Assembly: GCF_030272615.1 (NCBI RefSeq)
Contig: NC_081408.1
Location: 765,140,330 to 765,204,329, forward strand
Direction of reading: 5' to 3'
DNA: 64,000 nt
Source of the DNA: Cryptomeria japonica
Taxonomy: Eukaryota; Streptophyta; Pinopsida; Cupressales; Cupressaceae
The notes below the pieces were generated by a model. The model ran no database searches, was not told the DNA's origin, and saw only the letters and a list, made by a program, of their open reading frames with translations. Position 1 is the stretch's first letter. Every line of letters starts with the position of its first letter. Below are positions 23,697 through 36,039 of the stretch, one piece after another. The translations under genes and the position numbers were made by a program.

Positions 23697-26600
23697 AGGT
23701 TTCAAGGAATAAAGGGAAATAATACTAGAAAGAGGAAACTTATAAACCCAACAAAGACTTAGAGAAGTAGACACAATCACCCCCCTAAAACTTAGAAATT
23801 TGTATAGTTTTGATATATTTAGGCAAGTGACAAGTATATAGTGGGAGACTAAAAAACTACAACAAGAACATTTTTTAATAAGGGGGGCCACTAAATAAAT
23901 TCTTAGATTGGTTATAGATGGTGGCCAAAACATGGATCTATTAAAAAATGAACCATTAGACTTAGATAAACTTGCATTTATTGATATAGGCCCCAACACC
24001 ACCTATAGAGAGGTAAGACAAAGATATCACATAACAATTATAGGGACAAAACTATAATTCTTTGATCAAATTTCAATGAGGGACTCTATTGGCAACAAAA
24101 TCAAATTGAAAAAGAAGTAGAAGCACACTAGATTCCTTTCACTAATAATGGTATGCAACTTAAAGTCTCAAAAGGACAAACACCAATAAAGTGGTTCCCT
24201 AATTTTATTTAAAATTAGAGATGGTGTTGCAAGACATAAAGAAGAAGAAACTTTATTAGAAAAATTTCCAAAAAATTCAAAGATAAGCAAACTAACCTAG
24301 GAACCCATATGTTAAGGTTTATCATAATTAAATCTTTTCAAAATAACTTCTAGCAAGAAATTAATCATCATGAATTAAGAAAGCTTTAGAATAATCCATA
24401 ACAAAATGTGTGTGCAAGTTCCTCTTCATAAAATCAATAAAATGAATCATTACAAGTTGAAATTGCAACAATCTTAGATATGAATTTTCACTGGAGTGTG
24501 ATAATAAACATATACTCAAAGATTCTTAAGAACTCTAGTAGTTTTTCTAAAGAACATGTCTAGAAAACCAAAAGTAATTGCGAACTTTTCACTATAGGGG
24601 TAGAGAAATAATTTATTTCTTTCCTTTTCTACACATTAAATAAATGCCTTGCATCCCCTACATCTTGCATCTCCTAGGCCAATTTCTTTGACTTTGCCTA
24701 GATCTATTATGTCTATGGATGTGATCTATCTCCTACACAAAGCACATAATATTTTATGGCCTCAATCAAATTATGCCATGAAACCTTTTTAATTTCTTTA
24801 TTTTTCATTAATTTCCTTACCATTTTCTCACACCACCTGCTCACTTCTACATAGATGTTTGAGAGAAGAATGAAAGTCACACCTCTTTTAAGATCCAAAC
24901 TAAAAAGTCATGTCACTGTAAATAATCGCAAGTTTATATTCATATTTTATCTGTAAGAAACAAGAAAACAAATCCACCACATTTTTAAATAGCATATGAT
25001 AAATTTTATGCTTTTTCTCAAGATAGTTAACACAAGTAAGAAGGTCAACCATACAAGAATAATGATCAATTGCATGCGTAGTGCAATAAGGATTAATCAT
25101 GTGATTGAAATATGCACACAATAAGTTGATAATATCATCTATCAAAAATTCATTCTATACTTATAGAAGCGAGAATTAAATTAAATGTCATGAAGAAACA
25201 AGTGCCACGTAGAGGGCAGTACTTGTCATTTTAATATAAAAATAAATGTAATAAGATAAGTATATAACATTTTTATTTATGTAATTATATTTGGTTGTTT
25301 GAATTAACTGATTTGATTTACATAATTTAAAAATAGAAATAATTAATCTAGTTTGAAATATAATTGAAACTTAGAAATATATGTATTGTTAGTTAAAATT
25401 ATATGTATTGTAATTTGATTTTAGAAAATGAGATTGTATTAGAAATAATAAGACATATTATAATATTGTCTAATTCGATTCCACTTATAAGTGATATAAT
25501 ATTAAACTACATGAGAATAACTCTAACTTAACTTCATGAATAATTTTAATATTATAATAAATAATTTATTGTTATTCTAGCTATTATATTTTTTTTATAA
25601 TTTAAAAATAATCTTATTTTATTATGATTTTTTTCTTTTATAGATAAGCATTAGGATTCTTATATTATTGTATTTTAATTATTATATTATTAATACATGC
25701 TAATTATCTACTAATAAATACATGATATATTGAATACAATTCAAAAGTTAAGTTTGGATTATGGTTAAGTTAGAGTTATGTTTTTTTTATATTGTATATA
25801 TGTTTTGTGGATGTCTAAAATAAATTTGATAGTGGATTATTATATTTTAGCATACCTAAAAAATTGCCTAAAAAGTTCATTTAGATAGTGGATCTTGAAA
25901 CTTCGCTAATAAGATGCAAATTTTCCAAGCCAATAGATTGGAAAAAAATATATATAATTTAGAAACTTAAAAATCACGCATCTTAACTTCATAAAAATTA
26001 AAAAAACATATATCAAAACAAAAAAATCATAGTTCTAATTGGTGGACAAACATTTGAATAATAATGAGTTAACAAAAAACAATGGCAACTGATTGCAATA
26101 GTACTAGCCTAACGACAACTACTAATAAAACTTAAAACATGTATTAACCAAACATCTTAAAATAAAAGTGAAGAGCGGGCATGCACTAAGGATTTGCACC
26201 ATACATGCAAACTTTACTTCAATGTGAGACGCCTGGTAGCCAATGAACATGGGAGTATGAAATGAAGAGGGACTTGGAACTTAAAATGTTCCAAGTCTAT
26301 GGTCGTCTAGTTTGAGATTTAAATCAAAGCAATGCTTTATGAAATATTAGAGGGCAGAGTTGAATAAATTTGTGTAAACTCATTGAATGAGCTATGTCCT
26401 TTTCTTCATCAAAATCACCATTTTGTAAGCTTTTTTTGGGGGTTCGCACATTTTGTACTAGGACGTTCTTTAGCATTTTCATTTCCATCAATTTACCATC
26501 TAGAGCATGCTTCTTAGGCATTCTTGAGCTCTTGATGACAAGTTTAATTCTTATTAAACTATTCATTTAAATATGTTTTTTTCGAGGTACTTTCATCTAT

Positions 26601-26779
26601 AATTTATTTTTTTGGTTTGCTTTTGAATTATTCATATTCATTTAACAAAAGTATCATAATTGGCTAGAGATTCCCTTTGGAGTGATTCTTATAAATATTT
26701 GTCTACCCTTAATGTTACCATTTCCCAATTTTCTATTCTAATCATATCCCCCAATATACTTTCCAAATCCTCGTTAGAA
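23697..26779. other. AT-rich non-coding spacer
   Basis: No gene supported. 25200-26060 is especially AT-rich, with TTTTATTATAT-type runs that could act as a matrix-attachment-like region, though composition alone does not show that. The short minus-strand frames here lack motifs. Confidence 0.5.
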
Positions 26780-27215
26780 TCTTAGAAACCCCTTTCAAAT
26801 TGAAAACCTAATCCCACAAGCCCTAAACTCCCTTCATAAGTTCTCCAAAATTATGCAAATATTAATTCCATTATTTCCATTTGAAGATCACTTCAAACCT
26901 TTGAATCCTTCACAAATCATGCTTCAAATTCTATAACATCAAAAAGTTACTTGATTGATTGATCAAATTATCATTCGAACAAATTGAGATGGCTTCAATT
27001 TTTATATGGATCAAGCACCTAATCTCACAATGCCTAAAATCCCTTCATAAGTTCTCCAATATTATGCACACATTAATGCCATTTATCCTATTTCAACATC
27101 AGATTAAACCATTAAAGTGCAAATCAGGCTCAAAATCACACACTATCAAACTAGTTAATCATTTTGTCAAATTATGATTCTAGTGAATTGAAATGGCTTC
27201 AATTTTTTTTACCAA
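26780..27215. repeat. Imperfect tandem duplication, about 205-211 bp
   Basis: CCTTCATAAGTTCTCCAA occurs at 26832 and again at 27042. ATGGCTTCAATTTTT occurs near 26989 and 27193. Intervening text aligns with many substitutions, so the duplication is old. Confidence 0.65.
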
Positions 27216-28107
27216 TTGAACCCTAGACTTGTGATTTAGGTCTCAAGCCAAGATTTTAAAATATGATATTATTTCTTGTGAATCAAAATCTACTTTTAGG
27301 AGTGAAAGGGGAGTGATATCTCTTTTCAATGGCAGGCACTATTGATATTTTGAAAGAACTCGAGACCGATTCTTTTATACATGTACAAGACTTTGAACAA
27401 GGCAAAAACCCTTTTATTTCAATAATATTTCAATTTTACAGTCTTTTAAATTTTATCATTTCTTCACTTGGCAAGTTTTTACTCAACAAGGATTTTAATA
27501 TCCCATGGATTTAAGTTATCATGGTACCTTTTGTTTCAAGTCTTTTTTTCACTACAAGCTTTGGGATTTGGGAGGATGGAGGATATTTGAACTTTAGAGC
27601 TTGAGGTCTAAAAGGATTTGGATTTTATTTAATTTTTTGAATTTTTTGAATTTTTAGATTTGGTATTTTTAAATATTTATTTTTTATGTTTTCCAAATAT
27701 TTAAGTTTTTGGTTTTTTTTCCAAGATATTTAATCTTAATTATTTTTTTAATATTTAATCTATTTGTTTTTCTTCAAAATAAAGGTTCCAAATATTATTA
27801 GAAAAACAACAAAAATTTAGAAGGCACGAAAAATCAAAGAACAACACAAAAAATGAACACAAGACTAGTTGCCTTAAGTTCCCAATGACGATTGGATAAT
27901 TTAGAATAGTCTTAAGATTTAGTAGTAACAAATCATTAGCTTAAGGATTGCAACAAGACATACATTTGTGTTATGAAAGAACAATGCACTTTGATCAAGA
28001 TTGTTGTACAAGGATTTTTAGCAAAGCTCTAAGGTCCTTTTTAGTATGTATGCGCAACAAACTATGGATGTCATACGCATACATTAAGTTTTCATAAACC
28101 ATGAAAT
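27216..28107. other. T-rich spacer, nothing recognised
   Basis: Poly-T rich, for example GAATTTTTTGAATTTTTTGA near 27640. No supported gene. Confidence 0.5.
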
Positions 28108-28350
28108 ATTGATCAGCTATTTCCGGATTTGATTGTGTGTAAATTTTTACATCAACATTTTGGATCACACTCTACGATCCATCATCAAGTTGAAAAAAAT
28201 TAGTGAACATGCAAAAGTTAGAGAGCATGCAGAAGTGATATTTCACTTCTCTCCAAGTTATTTCATCATGATGATGGATCACAAAGTGTGATCTGAAACG
28301 TTGATGTAAAAATTTACACACAATCAAATCCGGAAATAGCCAATTGATAT
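28108..28350. repeat. Foldback element: inverted repeat with arms of about 85 bp
   Basis: The left arm (about 28108-28195) contains ATTTCCGGATTTGATTGTGT. The right arm (about 28262-28350) is its near-complement, ending AATCCGGAAATAGCCAATTG. About ten mismatches and small bulges are visible. The 65-bp loop carries its own palindrome, AGAAGTGA-TATT-TCACTTCT at 28231-28250. The transcript would fold into a long hairpin, so it could be a MITE or a source of small RNAs. Confidence 0.85.
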
Positions 28351-29410
28351 GGATGTCATAGTTTTCAAATTTCAGGGTGAGCTATCTTAATGCTATTTTG
28401 CTTCTTAAACATTTGCATGTTTTTGTGGAAACTAACTAAAAGTTATTGATCTATTTTGGTTCCAATATAAGGAATGGCATAGCTATATACTTAAATAAAT
28501 CAGAATAGTGAATGCCATATGCTATTAGTAGTCATTGAGATAAAGGATTTTGGAAAATTCTTAGAAAGCTAGGGATTTGAAGATGTTTCATTTGTCACTA
28601 TGTAGATTGTAAGAATGTTTTAGTTTTCTTTATATAATAAGTTTTGAAATACATGTAACTCAATAATAATTTATATAGTTCATAGTGTTTAAACATAAAA
28701 TTATGACTTGCAAAAATAAATTAATCAACATAATGTAACATTTGAAAGCATTATTTAAATAATAAAACTTTTGTATGTTATAACTTAAGCAAAAATAAAA
28801 AATAATAAGTTCTAAAATTAAATAAAGTTAAATTGTGTTCAACTTTCATTCATTTTCTATTTACTTAAAAAATTTACTGACAAAAAAATTATAATTATAT
28901 ACAACAATACATCACTCATTATAATTTAAAATTGGTGCAGGAGCACCCGGGTGAACTAGTGATCACAACCACCCAAACATATTCTTTTAATTATATTTTC
29001 AGATTTTTGGTTGTTTTAGTTTCTGCTTGGCATCTGTCCATCAATCTTTGTAGAATTTTATTTGAAGACGATGATAAAATCAAATATAAAGATATTAAGT
29101 TCCAAACATGGATGAGGACCATTTGATAATGATAATGTCCGCATTAAGCAAATGCAAGTAGCCTGTGTTTATTCTCCACACCAATGTGTAAATGAAAGGT
29201 ACGGAAAAGGGTATGGTCATCCATTAAAGCATAATAGAGAGAATTTTGTTAGATGATATAGATGTGGCTGCCTTGCTAGACATGTATAAGCTTGCGAATT
29301 GCATATGTAAAAATGGTTATATGGTTATCGAAGGGTAAGAATAAAAACAATACTGAAATTGGTCTGTTTGTTAAAAGTGATACAATCAATGCTGAGTTTG
29401 TGACTCTTAG
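28351..29410 (+). other. Spacer receiving the copia insertion
   Basis: AT-rich DNA. 28936-29405 has short coding-like text, including an Arg-Cys-x-Cys stretch near 29261, but no defensible reading frame. It was contiguous with 33427 onward before the copia element inserted. Confidence 0.35.
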
Positions 29411-29714
29411 TGTTAGGATGAAGAAACAAATTAAAACAAACAGCAGATAAACAAACTTAAATAACGCACAACACAGACAATGAGAACACACAGATTTATC
29501 GTGGTTCGGCAATTGCCTACATCCACACTTGAAGCAGGGGAATCAATCTATTAATCACCAATCTGGTTTTACATATACATAGCTGCAATCAGCTCCATAA
29601 ATTAACCTCTACAAATGAATTACAATCAGCTCTTAAAGAGCTTGCAAAGAGAATATGAATAGCCAAGAGTTTTGGCAGAAAAATGAAGGTGTTTGTTGGA
29701 CTTCACTTCCAACA
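29411..29714 (-). repeat. 3' LTR of the copia element
   Basis: Starts TGTTAGGATGAAG and ends TTCCAACA in plus-strand reading. It pairs with 33118-33421. Preceded by CTTAG at 29406-29410. Confidence 0.93.
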
Positions 29715-29725
29715 ATCTCCCACTG
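29715..29725 (-). other. Polypurine tract of the copia element
   Basis: On the minus strand CAGTGGGAGAT directly abuts the 3' LTR, the standard plus-strand primer position for Ty1/copia. Confidence 0.75.
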
Positions 29726-29775
29726 AAGGCCAACGAACTGCTGCAACAAGTAGATTCCCCCACTCAATCCTGCTA

Positions 29776-31612
29776 TCAGTTATTGGAAAGGCCGAGAGAA
29801 GCTTGGCAGAAATCGAACTTCTCCCACTTAACTACTTTAGTGAGCACATCAGCTACATTCATGTCAGTATGAATTTTATCTACATGAAACTTGCCTTCTT
29901 CGACCATATGGCGAACATAATGACTGCGAACATCAACATGTTTTGACCGCGGTTGAGATATCTGATGTTTAGTCATAAAAATGGCACTGTTGTTATCACA
30001 AAACAAAGTAAAATCTGATTGCTTCAAACGCAACTCGCTGAACAAGAGTTGCAACCATACCATCTCTTTTGCTCCCTCAGAAAGAGCTATGTATTCAGCC
30101 TCTGCAGTTGATTGAGCAACTGTATGTTGCAATTTTGAAGCTCAACTGATCGCTGCCCCAGCAAATGTGAAAGCATAATCTGATGTAGACTTTCTTTTGT
30201 CTAAATCATCTGCAAAATCAGAATCGGTAAACCCTTGCAAAACTGCCTTGTCCTTTCCAGACCATAAACAAAAATCAGAAGTACCCTTGAGATACCGCAA
30301 GATATACTTAACCGCCTCCCAATGTGATTTGCCCGGATTAGCCATAAATCTGCTCACCAATCCCATGACATGAGCAATGTTCGGTCGAGTAAACACCATA
30401 GCATACATGAGACTTCCAACTGCAGATTTGTAGGGAATTTTATCCATAAACACCTTATCTTCTTGTGTTTTTGGACACAATTGAGAAGACAACTGAAAAT
30501 GAGAGGCTAAGGGTACACAAATAGACTTAGCATCCGTCATACCAAATTTGTCCAAGACTTTTTTAATGTAGTCTTGCTAAGATAGTTTGAGTTCTCTGTT
30601 TTTTCTATCCCAAAAAATAGTCATTCCTAGGATCTTCTTTGTTGCCCCTAAATCTTTCATGGCAAATTCCTTTGCTAAGTGAGTTTTAAGTTCACTCACA
30701 ATCCTCATGCTTGTGCCGGCCACTAGCATATCATCCACATAAAGGAGAAGAATGACAAATTCACCATTAGAAAGCTTCTTGTAATAGATACATGTATCAG
30801 ACTCGCTGCAAGTAAACTTGTGATCAATCATGAACTTGTCAAATTTAAGATACCACTGTCGGGGGGCTTGCTTAAGCCCATACAAACTGCATTTCAATCT
30901 ACAATAAAGGTGTTCCTGCCCATTTTTAATGAACCCTTCCGGCTGATGCATAAATAGTTCCTCATCAAGATCTCCATGGAGAAATGTCATCTTCACATCC
31001 AGTTGTTCAAGTTCAAGATCCCAGGCTGCAACTAAGCCCAATATTGCTCAGATGGTAGTCATTTTAACTACTGGCGAGAAAATTTCTTTGAAGTTGAGGT
31101 CTTGCTGCTGAGCATATCCCTTTACAACCAGTCTTGCTCGAAATCTTTTGTGACCATTGGCTTCATCTTTTAGTTTATACACCCATTTATTTCTTAATGC
31201 CTTTCTGTCAGGTGGAAGTGGCACCAAATCCCATGTCTGATTTCTCACTAGTGCGTCCATTTCTTCGCACATTGCAGCGTGTCATTTATCACAGTCTGTA
31301 TTTTTACAAGCTTCTTTGTATGTTGCAGGCTCTGTTTGATCATAGATGAGCAAAGAAGGTTCAGCTTCTTCACAAAATAGTAAATCATAATCGGAGAACT
31401 TTGCAGGAGGTCGCCTCTATCTGGTTGATTTCCTCAATTGACTCTTTGTGTCACTAGTAGAGTCATTCAATTTATGTAATCCCTGTTTATGCAAATTCAC
31501 ATCTCTCCCATTTTTAATTTGCCTGGTAGTTTTTTTGACCTGTGGATTTTTGTCCACATTGGATGCAGACAAGTCGCAGGAATGTGGACCTACAGAAGCA
31601 TCTTGCTCTACC
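29776..31612 (-). pseudogene. pol: Copia reverse transcriptase and RNase H
   Basis: Would copy element RNA to DNA. From the N-terminal side: Asn-Gln-Thr-Trp-Asp-Leu-Val-Pro (about 31225), Asn-Lys-Trp-Val-Tyr-Lys-Leu-Lys (about 31185), Gln-Leu-Asp-Val-Lys (about 31005), Gly-Leu-Lys-Gln-Ala-Pro-Arg-Gln-Trp (about 30875), catalytic Tyr-Val-Asp-Asp-Met-Leu (about 30735) and the RNase H blocks Ser-Thr-Ala-Glu-Ala-Glu-Tyr (about 30095) and Cys-Asp-Asn-Asn-Ser-Ala-Ile (about 29995). All pieces share one frame. Stops before 31272, 31041, 30555 and 30132 are each one transition from Trp, Arg, Gln or Trp. The frame differs from gag. Confidence 0.9.
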
Positions 31613-31970
31613 TGCGTTGGATGTAATGGCAGAAAGTTGGGTCTGCATAAGGGGGCTGCCACATCACCATTGGCAGATTGGACGAATGGTGGTGGCAAGG
31701 AGCCCGCGAAGGCAGGTAAGCGTAGGGCAAGATGGGGTGGGGAGCCCATGGAGGGAGGGCCTACGTGGGGCTCACGGGGGAGACAACAGGGAGTGTGCAT
31801 GGAGGTTGCAGAAGCTGCAGGTAGCTCGCGAGGAGAAGGAGAGGAGACTGCGGGGTGTGGGGAAGTTGTGTGGGGGTCGAGGGAAGCCTATAGCGTTGGC
31901 AGGTCACGCGAGGAGTGAGGGGATTCGCAAGGTAGGGGAGATTGCCGTGAGGGGTGTGGGGAGGATGACC
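31613..31970. other. GC-rich segment in place of the copia integrase
   Basis: About 358 bp with roughly 60 percent G+C in AT-rich surroundings, and strongly G-biased on the plus strand. It lies exactly where integrase should be, between the GAG-pre-integrase start and the pre-RT linker. On the minus strand it encodes Pro/Leu-rich low complexity; on the plus strand Gly/Arg-rich. It may be a residue of a Pro-rich hinge after an integrase deletion, or captured foreign DNA. Confidence 0.6.
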
Positions 31971-33056
31971 AAAGAGTTGTCCAATGGATATCAAATTCCA
32001 CTTCAATTTTGGGACATGGCAAACATCTTTGAGCAGCCATGTTTTACCACCTTCTAATGGCAACAATACATCCCCTTTGCCTGTAATTTCACAAGCTTTG
32101 TTATCTCCTAAGAAAACATTGCCAAAATGACCTTCATGGTAGTTAATGAACACTTCAAGACATGAGGTAGCATGATAGGAGGCACCGGAATCAAGCACCC
32201 ATGAATCTGAAGTAGTGTCGGTTGTTGAAAGGATTAATATACTATCATCTTTATCATAAACTGTATTTGCTTCGCTATCCTGCACCCTCTCTTGTGCCTT
32301 TTTGAAGTTTCTACAATCCTTCTTCACATGACCAGCTTTGCCACAAAACCAACATTCACCATTTCTGTTTCTAGACTTCTATCTCTTTGCTGATTTTGAA
32401 CGTCTATGGTAATTATTTCTGCCTCTATTATTACTTCTACCTCTATTATCGGTGGTGACCACCGTTAAGGCTTCACTGGATGAAGGTTCATCATTCTTTC
32501 TTCTCAAATCCTTGCTGAGAAGAGTAGTTGCTACATCATTAAAAACCAACTTATTTTTACTGGATATTGAAGTGCTAACTACTGTTACAACGCCATCTCA
32601 GCTGCTTGGTAAAGAACATAATAACAGAACAGCCTTGCTTTCATCATCTTGTGTCATCCCCACCAAAGTCGCTTAACTAATCAATGTATTGAATTCATTG
32701 ATGTGGTTTGCCATAGCACAATCTTCCTTCATTTTCAGTTTGTACAAGCGCTTCATAATAAAAACTTTATTTGCAGTCAATGTCATTTCATACATGGTTC
32801 TGAGTCTATCACATACATCTTTTGTTGTTGCATCACCCGTGACATTGAAGAGAACATTATTGGACAGTGAGAGAAAGATTGTCGCTCTCGCCTTCTTGTC
32901 CAATTTCTCCCATTCTTCATCAACCATCCCAGTTGGTTTCTTTGCTTTCCCTTCAAGCGCGAGTGAGAGGTCTTGCTTTATTAGCAAAGACTCCATCTGC
33001 ACTTTCCATAACCCAAAGCTTTGATTGGAGAACTTCTCTATCTTCGATTCTTCCAT
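31971..33056 (-). pseudogene. gag: Copia gag, zinc knuckle and protease
   Basis: Begins at ATG 33056 (Met-Glu-Glu-Ser-Lys), 43 bp downstream of the PBS edge. The gag domain runs to about 32480 and includes Trp-x-Val-Gln-Met near its start and Trp-Glu-Lys-Leu-Asp-Lys-Lys-Ala. The knuckle C-x2-C-x4-H-x4-C lies near 32350-32310. Protease motif Trp-Val-Leu-Asp-Ser-Gly-Ala-Ser lies near 32205. The last recognisable piece is Trp-Asn-Leu-Ile-Ser-Ile-Gly-Gln-Leu near 31990. Stops at 32675 (TAA), about 32600 (TGA) and about 32380 (TAG) fit Gln, Trp and Gln. The protein would form the particle and mature the polyprotein. Confidence 0.88.
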
Positions 33057-33098
33057 GATTCTGGAAATTCAAGCACCAAAATCTAAACAGCGATCTAA

Positions 33099-33117
33099 CC
33101 TCGCTCTGATACCCCAT
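33099..33117 (-). other. Primer-binding site of the copia element
   Basis: The minus strand reads TGGGGTATCAGAGC next to the 5' LTR. This is close to the TGGTATCAGAGC complement of initiator tRNA-Met used by most plant Ty1/copia elements. Confidence 0.85.
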
Positions 33118-33421
33118 TGTTAGGATGAAGAAACGAGTCAAAACAAACAACAGATAAACAAAATTAAATAACGCACAACACAAACAATGAGAACACATAG
33201 ATTTATCGTGGTTCGGCAATTGCCTACATCCACACTTGAAGCAGGGGAATCAATCTATTAATCACCAATCTGATTTTATATATACACAGCTGCAATCAAC
33301 TCCAGAAATTAACCTCTACAAATGAATTACAATCAGCTCTTAAAGAGCTTGCAAAGAGAATATGAATAGCCAAGAGTTTTGCCGGCAAAAGGAAGGAGTC
33401 CGTTGGACTTCACTTCTAACA
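33118..33421 (-). repeat. 5' LTR of the copia element
   Basis: A 304-bp partner of 29411-29714, followed by CTTAG at 33422-33426. It would carry the element promoter, reading toward lower coordinates. Confidence 0.93.
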
Positions 33422-33456
33422 CTTAGTGGCGAATGGAAGTTTTTTGTTACAGTTAT

Positions 33457-33745
33457 AGGAAAGAGTATCAATTATCGTTCATATAACTATTCACTCTGTG
33501 CACACCCAACCTTCTAGTTACTATCTTTAAAAAAACCTAAAAAATAAATAACTAAAAGTCCATTAATAAATTTCACATGTATCAATAGTCACTCATTTTT
33601 TAGCATTTTAGAATCATAATTGGCCCATTTTTGCACCTTTATTGGTACCCATAAGGTACGACTATTAAGGCATTTGTGCATAAGTACTGTCAATTTTAAG
33701 TGCACATTTATTGGGACATCTTTAAATATGTATTGGATGGAAAAA
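33457..33745. mobile_element. Y element copy 3, inverted and partial
   Basis: Begins TAGGAAAGAGTATCAAT, a diverged Y terminus. The text at 33560-33730 aligns with the reverse complement of 18540-18740, including AATTGGCCCATTTTTGCACC. The opposite terminus is not recognisable. Confidence 0.65.
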
Positions 33746-35725
33746 AAATATTTTAGAACCTAAAAATATTGACAATATTATGATTGCAAGAAATGTGCAA
33801 ATGGATTTATTTGGCTCTAGAGACTTCCAAGCAAATGATTTGCAGGTATAAAGACAAATTTCGTTACCTGTGCCAATATCCTTCCAACGTAGGAGCCTTA
33901 GGACAAGGTGTGAAAATCCACCTATCAAAATTGTGACTACCGATTGGGATAGAAGTTTTTGATTTAAAAAAAACTGGCGGAGAGATTATGATGGAAAGTC
34001 TGAAAGACATCCATCGAGTTCCAAATAAACCCATCAGTCTTGATTGGTTGAAATATTGCAGTTATTAAAATTCTTAAAAAATTAGAATGGAAATCGATTA
34101 CCATATCCATCGATTTCCAAGGGAGAAGACACAACCGAATGTAAAAGAAATCAATGAATGTGAAAATGCAATATAACTGACAAGGTATCCATCGGTTGAA
34201 TATGAGGCACAATTTTAAAAGAAAATACTTAATGAAATTAACAGAGGAATTTATTGGCCATTGGTCGCAATTCTGAAGGTGTCGAAGGGAAGATTAAGAG
34301 GCACAATGACAATGAAGGGACAGAATCAGCAAGGCATTATAAAGATTATCGACAAAAGAGAGAGGTGTGTGGCTGCAACCAAGAAGAGGGTATCGACAAA
34401 GAGAAGAGGTGTGTGGGGTTGCAGTGGTGTTGTGCAGAGTTTGGACTTGAGTGGGTTGTGCTCAGAGTTATGAAGCCATTAAAGACCCTGTTTGTAGATT
34501 TTAATGTATTTACAAAATTGAATAAATCTGATTTAGTTTTACTGTATTCTTGTATCTGTTTTGCGAATTTGGTTGTTTTAATTGTTTGAGAAGCAACTGG
34601 TTTGTCTTGAATAAAAAATTATCATGTTCAATTAAAAATACGAATGGAAATTAAAATGCTTAAAAGGGAAAATGAGGCGAAATAAGGTATGTTCATACTC
34701 TATTCTTAGTGTAATTATTTTGAGAATTAATGAAAATAAATAATAATATGAGAATCTTATGATCATTTTATGATTTCTGAATTTTCACTTTGTTCGCTTT
34801 TGGACAATTCTTAGAGTGATGAAATTTGTGTTATGGTTTTAGTGTCTAAATTAAGAATAGAATTTTAGAATTACCACTCTTTCATATTGTAATATATAGA
34901 CGACAAAATCTTCAAACTAGTATTAGTCTACAGAAGATTTGCAATGGCCAAATCACTGTTACATAAGCCATTATGTATATATCTAGCTTGAATTTTGAGG
35001 AAGAAAATTTAAAGAACACTAACAATTGAACCAGCTGGTTCATGTATTTGCTACAAACCATTTGTAGTAACAACTTTTCCTTTTTATTAAATCTATTCAG
35101 TTTAATGGCCTAGCTAGTGTTATAATTTGTATTCGATAGAATCAAAACAAAAAAGATTAGAGAGTGAATTTATCTTTTATACTAGGAACTCCCATAATTT
35201 TTCATGAGCCTGAAAACCAAACAGTAGAAAAAATATGATCTTTTCTGCCAGGCATATATAGTAAATGTACACCTTATTTGGTTTTTATGTTCAATGTACA
35301 CTTCGCTAAGAAAATTAGCACTTGCCGGTAATCCATGCATCGTATGACACTTTTGAAATTAATATAGTTATGGATTAATAAAGAGGTAGTTATGTGTCCA
35401 TATCCTTGCATGGATCACACAATATGCCATGTGTGCTTTCCATTCTTCCACGTTCTTGCATGCTAAATGGTGGATTCTTCATGTGTATAACACAGGATGA
35501 GTCTTTTTGCATACAAGGGATAGGTGGCGTAAAACAAAAATTCAGATCAACCTTGGGCTAGTTTTGTATTGTAATCCTAATTTCAGGAACAACGCAGTTG
35601 ATCTTAAAACACTATTAATTTTTCCAAATAAAGTGAAGGAATTTATTGGATTTTTCTGGCCGCTCTATAATGGGGATGATCGATGTGTAGAATGCGTGCT
35701 AGTAAATGAAACAGTGACATTAAAA
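33746..35725. other. AT-rich spacer with an imperfect duplication at 34349-34425
   Basis: AGAGAGGTGTGTGGCTGCA near 34359 is echoed by AGAAGAGGTGTGTGGGGTTGCA near 34401. Open frames over it (34254-34589) lack motifs. The rest shows nothing supportable. Confidence 0.4.
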
Positions 35726-36001
35726 CCCTCTGAATCTAATCTACAATGTGCACATAATGTAATTTTAATCAAACTTTCAAGTATTAAAAATAGCATATAC
35801 ATATTCACATTAGTTTTTCTCTAACATACATTTGGAAAATATATATAATTATATATAATAAATATATATAATATAATTTATAATATTCAAAGTTTTTGTC
35901 ATAAATATATATAATTTATAATATAAATATTGTATTATTGTTATGTTTAAAATTTTAATAACTTCTTACAAGATATACATTAACAAATTAAAAATCACTT
36001 T

Positions 36002-36039
<38 letters not shown>

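Larger units (their letters stand above)
29411..33421 (-). mobile_element. Structurally complete Ty1/copia retrotransposon, integrase lost
   Basis: Two 304-bp LTRs in direct orientation bound the element. A 5-bp target duplication CTTAG lies at 29406-29410 and 33422-33426. The PBS and PPT sit at the expected inner LTR edges. Internal order on the minus strand is gag, knuckle, protease, GAG-pre-integrase start, then a GC-rich unrelated-looking insert, then reverse transcriptase and RNase H. By hand the LTRs differ at about 20 of 304 sites, so the insertion is not recent. At least eight in-frame stops are present. Confidence 0.93.

Noticed and set aside
25200-26060. Replication origin or scaffold-attachment region
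   Set aside because: Only AT richness supports it; no specific motif arrangement was seen.
29150-29405. Zinc-knuckle-like coding exon before the copia insertion
   Set aside because: The Cys spacing is incomplete, stops interrupt it, and no splice sites support an exon.
31448-32057. Two plus-strand frames of 156 and 171 codons
   Set aside because: They cover the GC-rich insert and copia protease antisense. Gly/Arg/Trp-rich composition reflects G bias, and no motif supports them.
34254-34589. 111-codon open frame as a gene
   Set aside because: It spans a local duplication, starts and ends in spacer, and has no motif.
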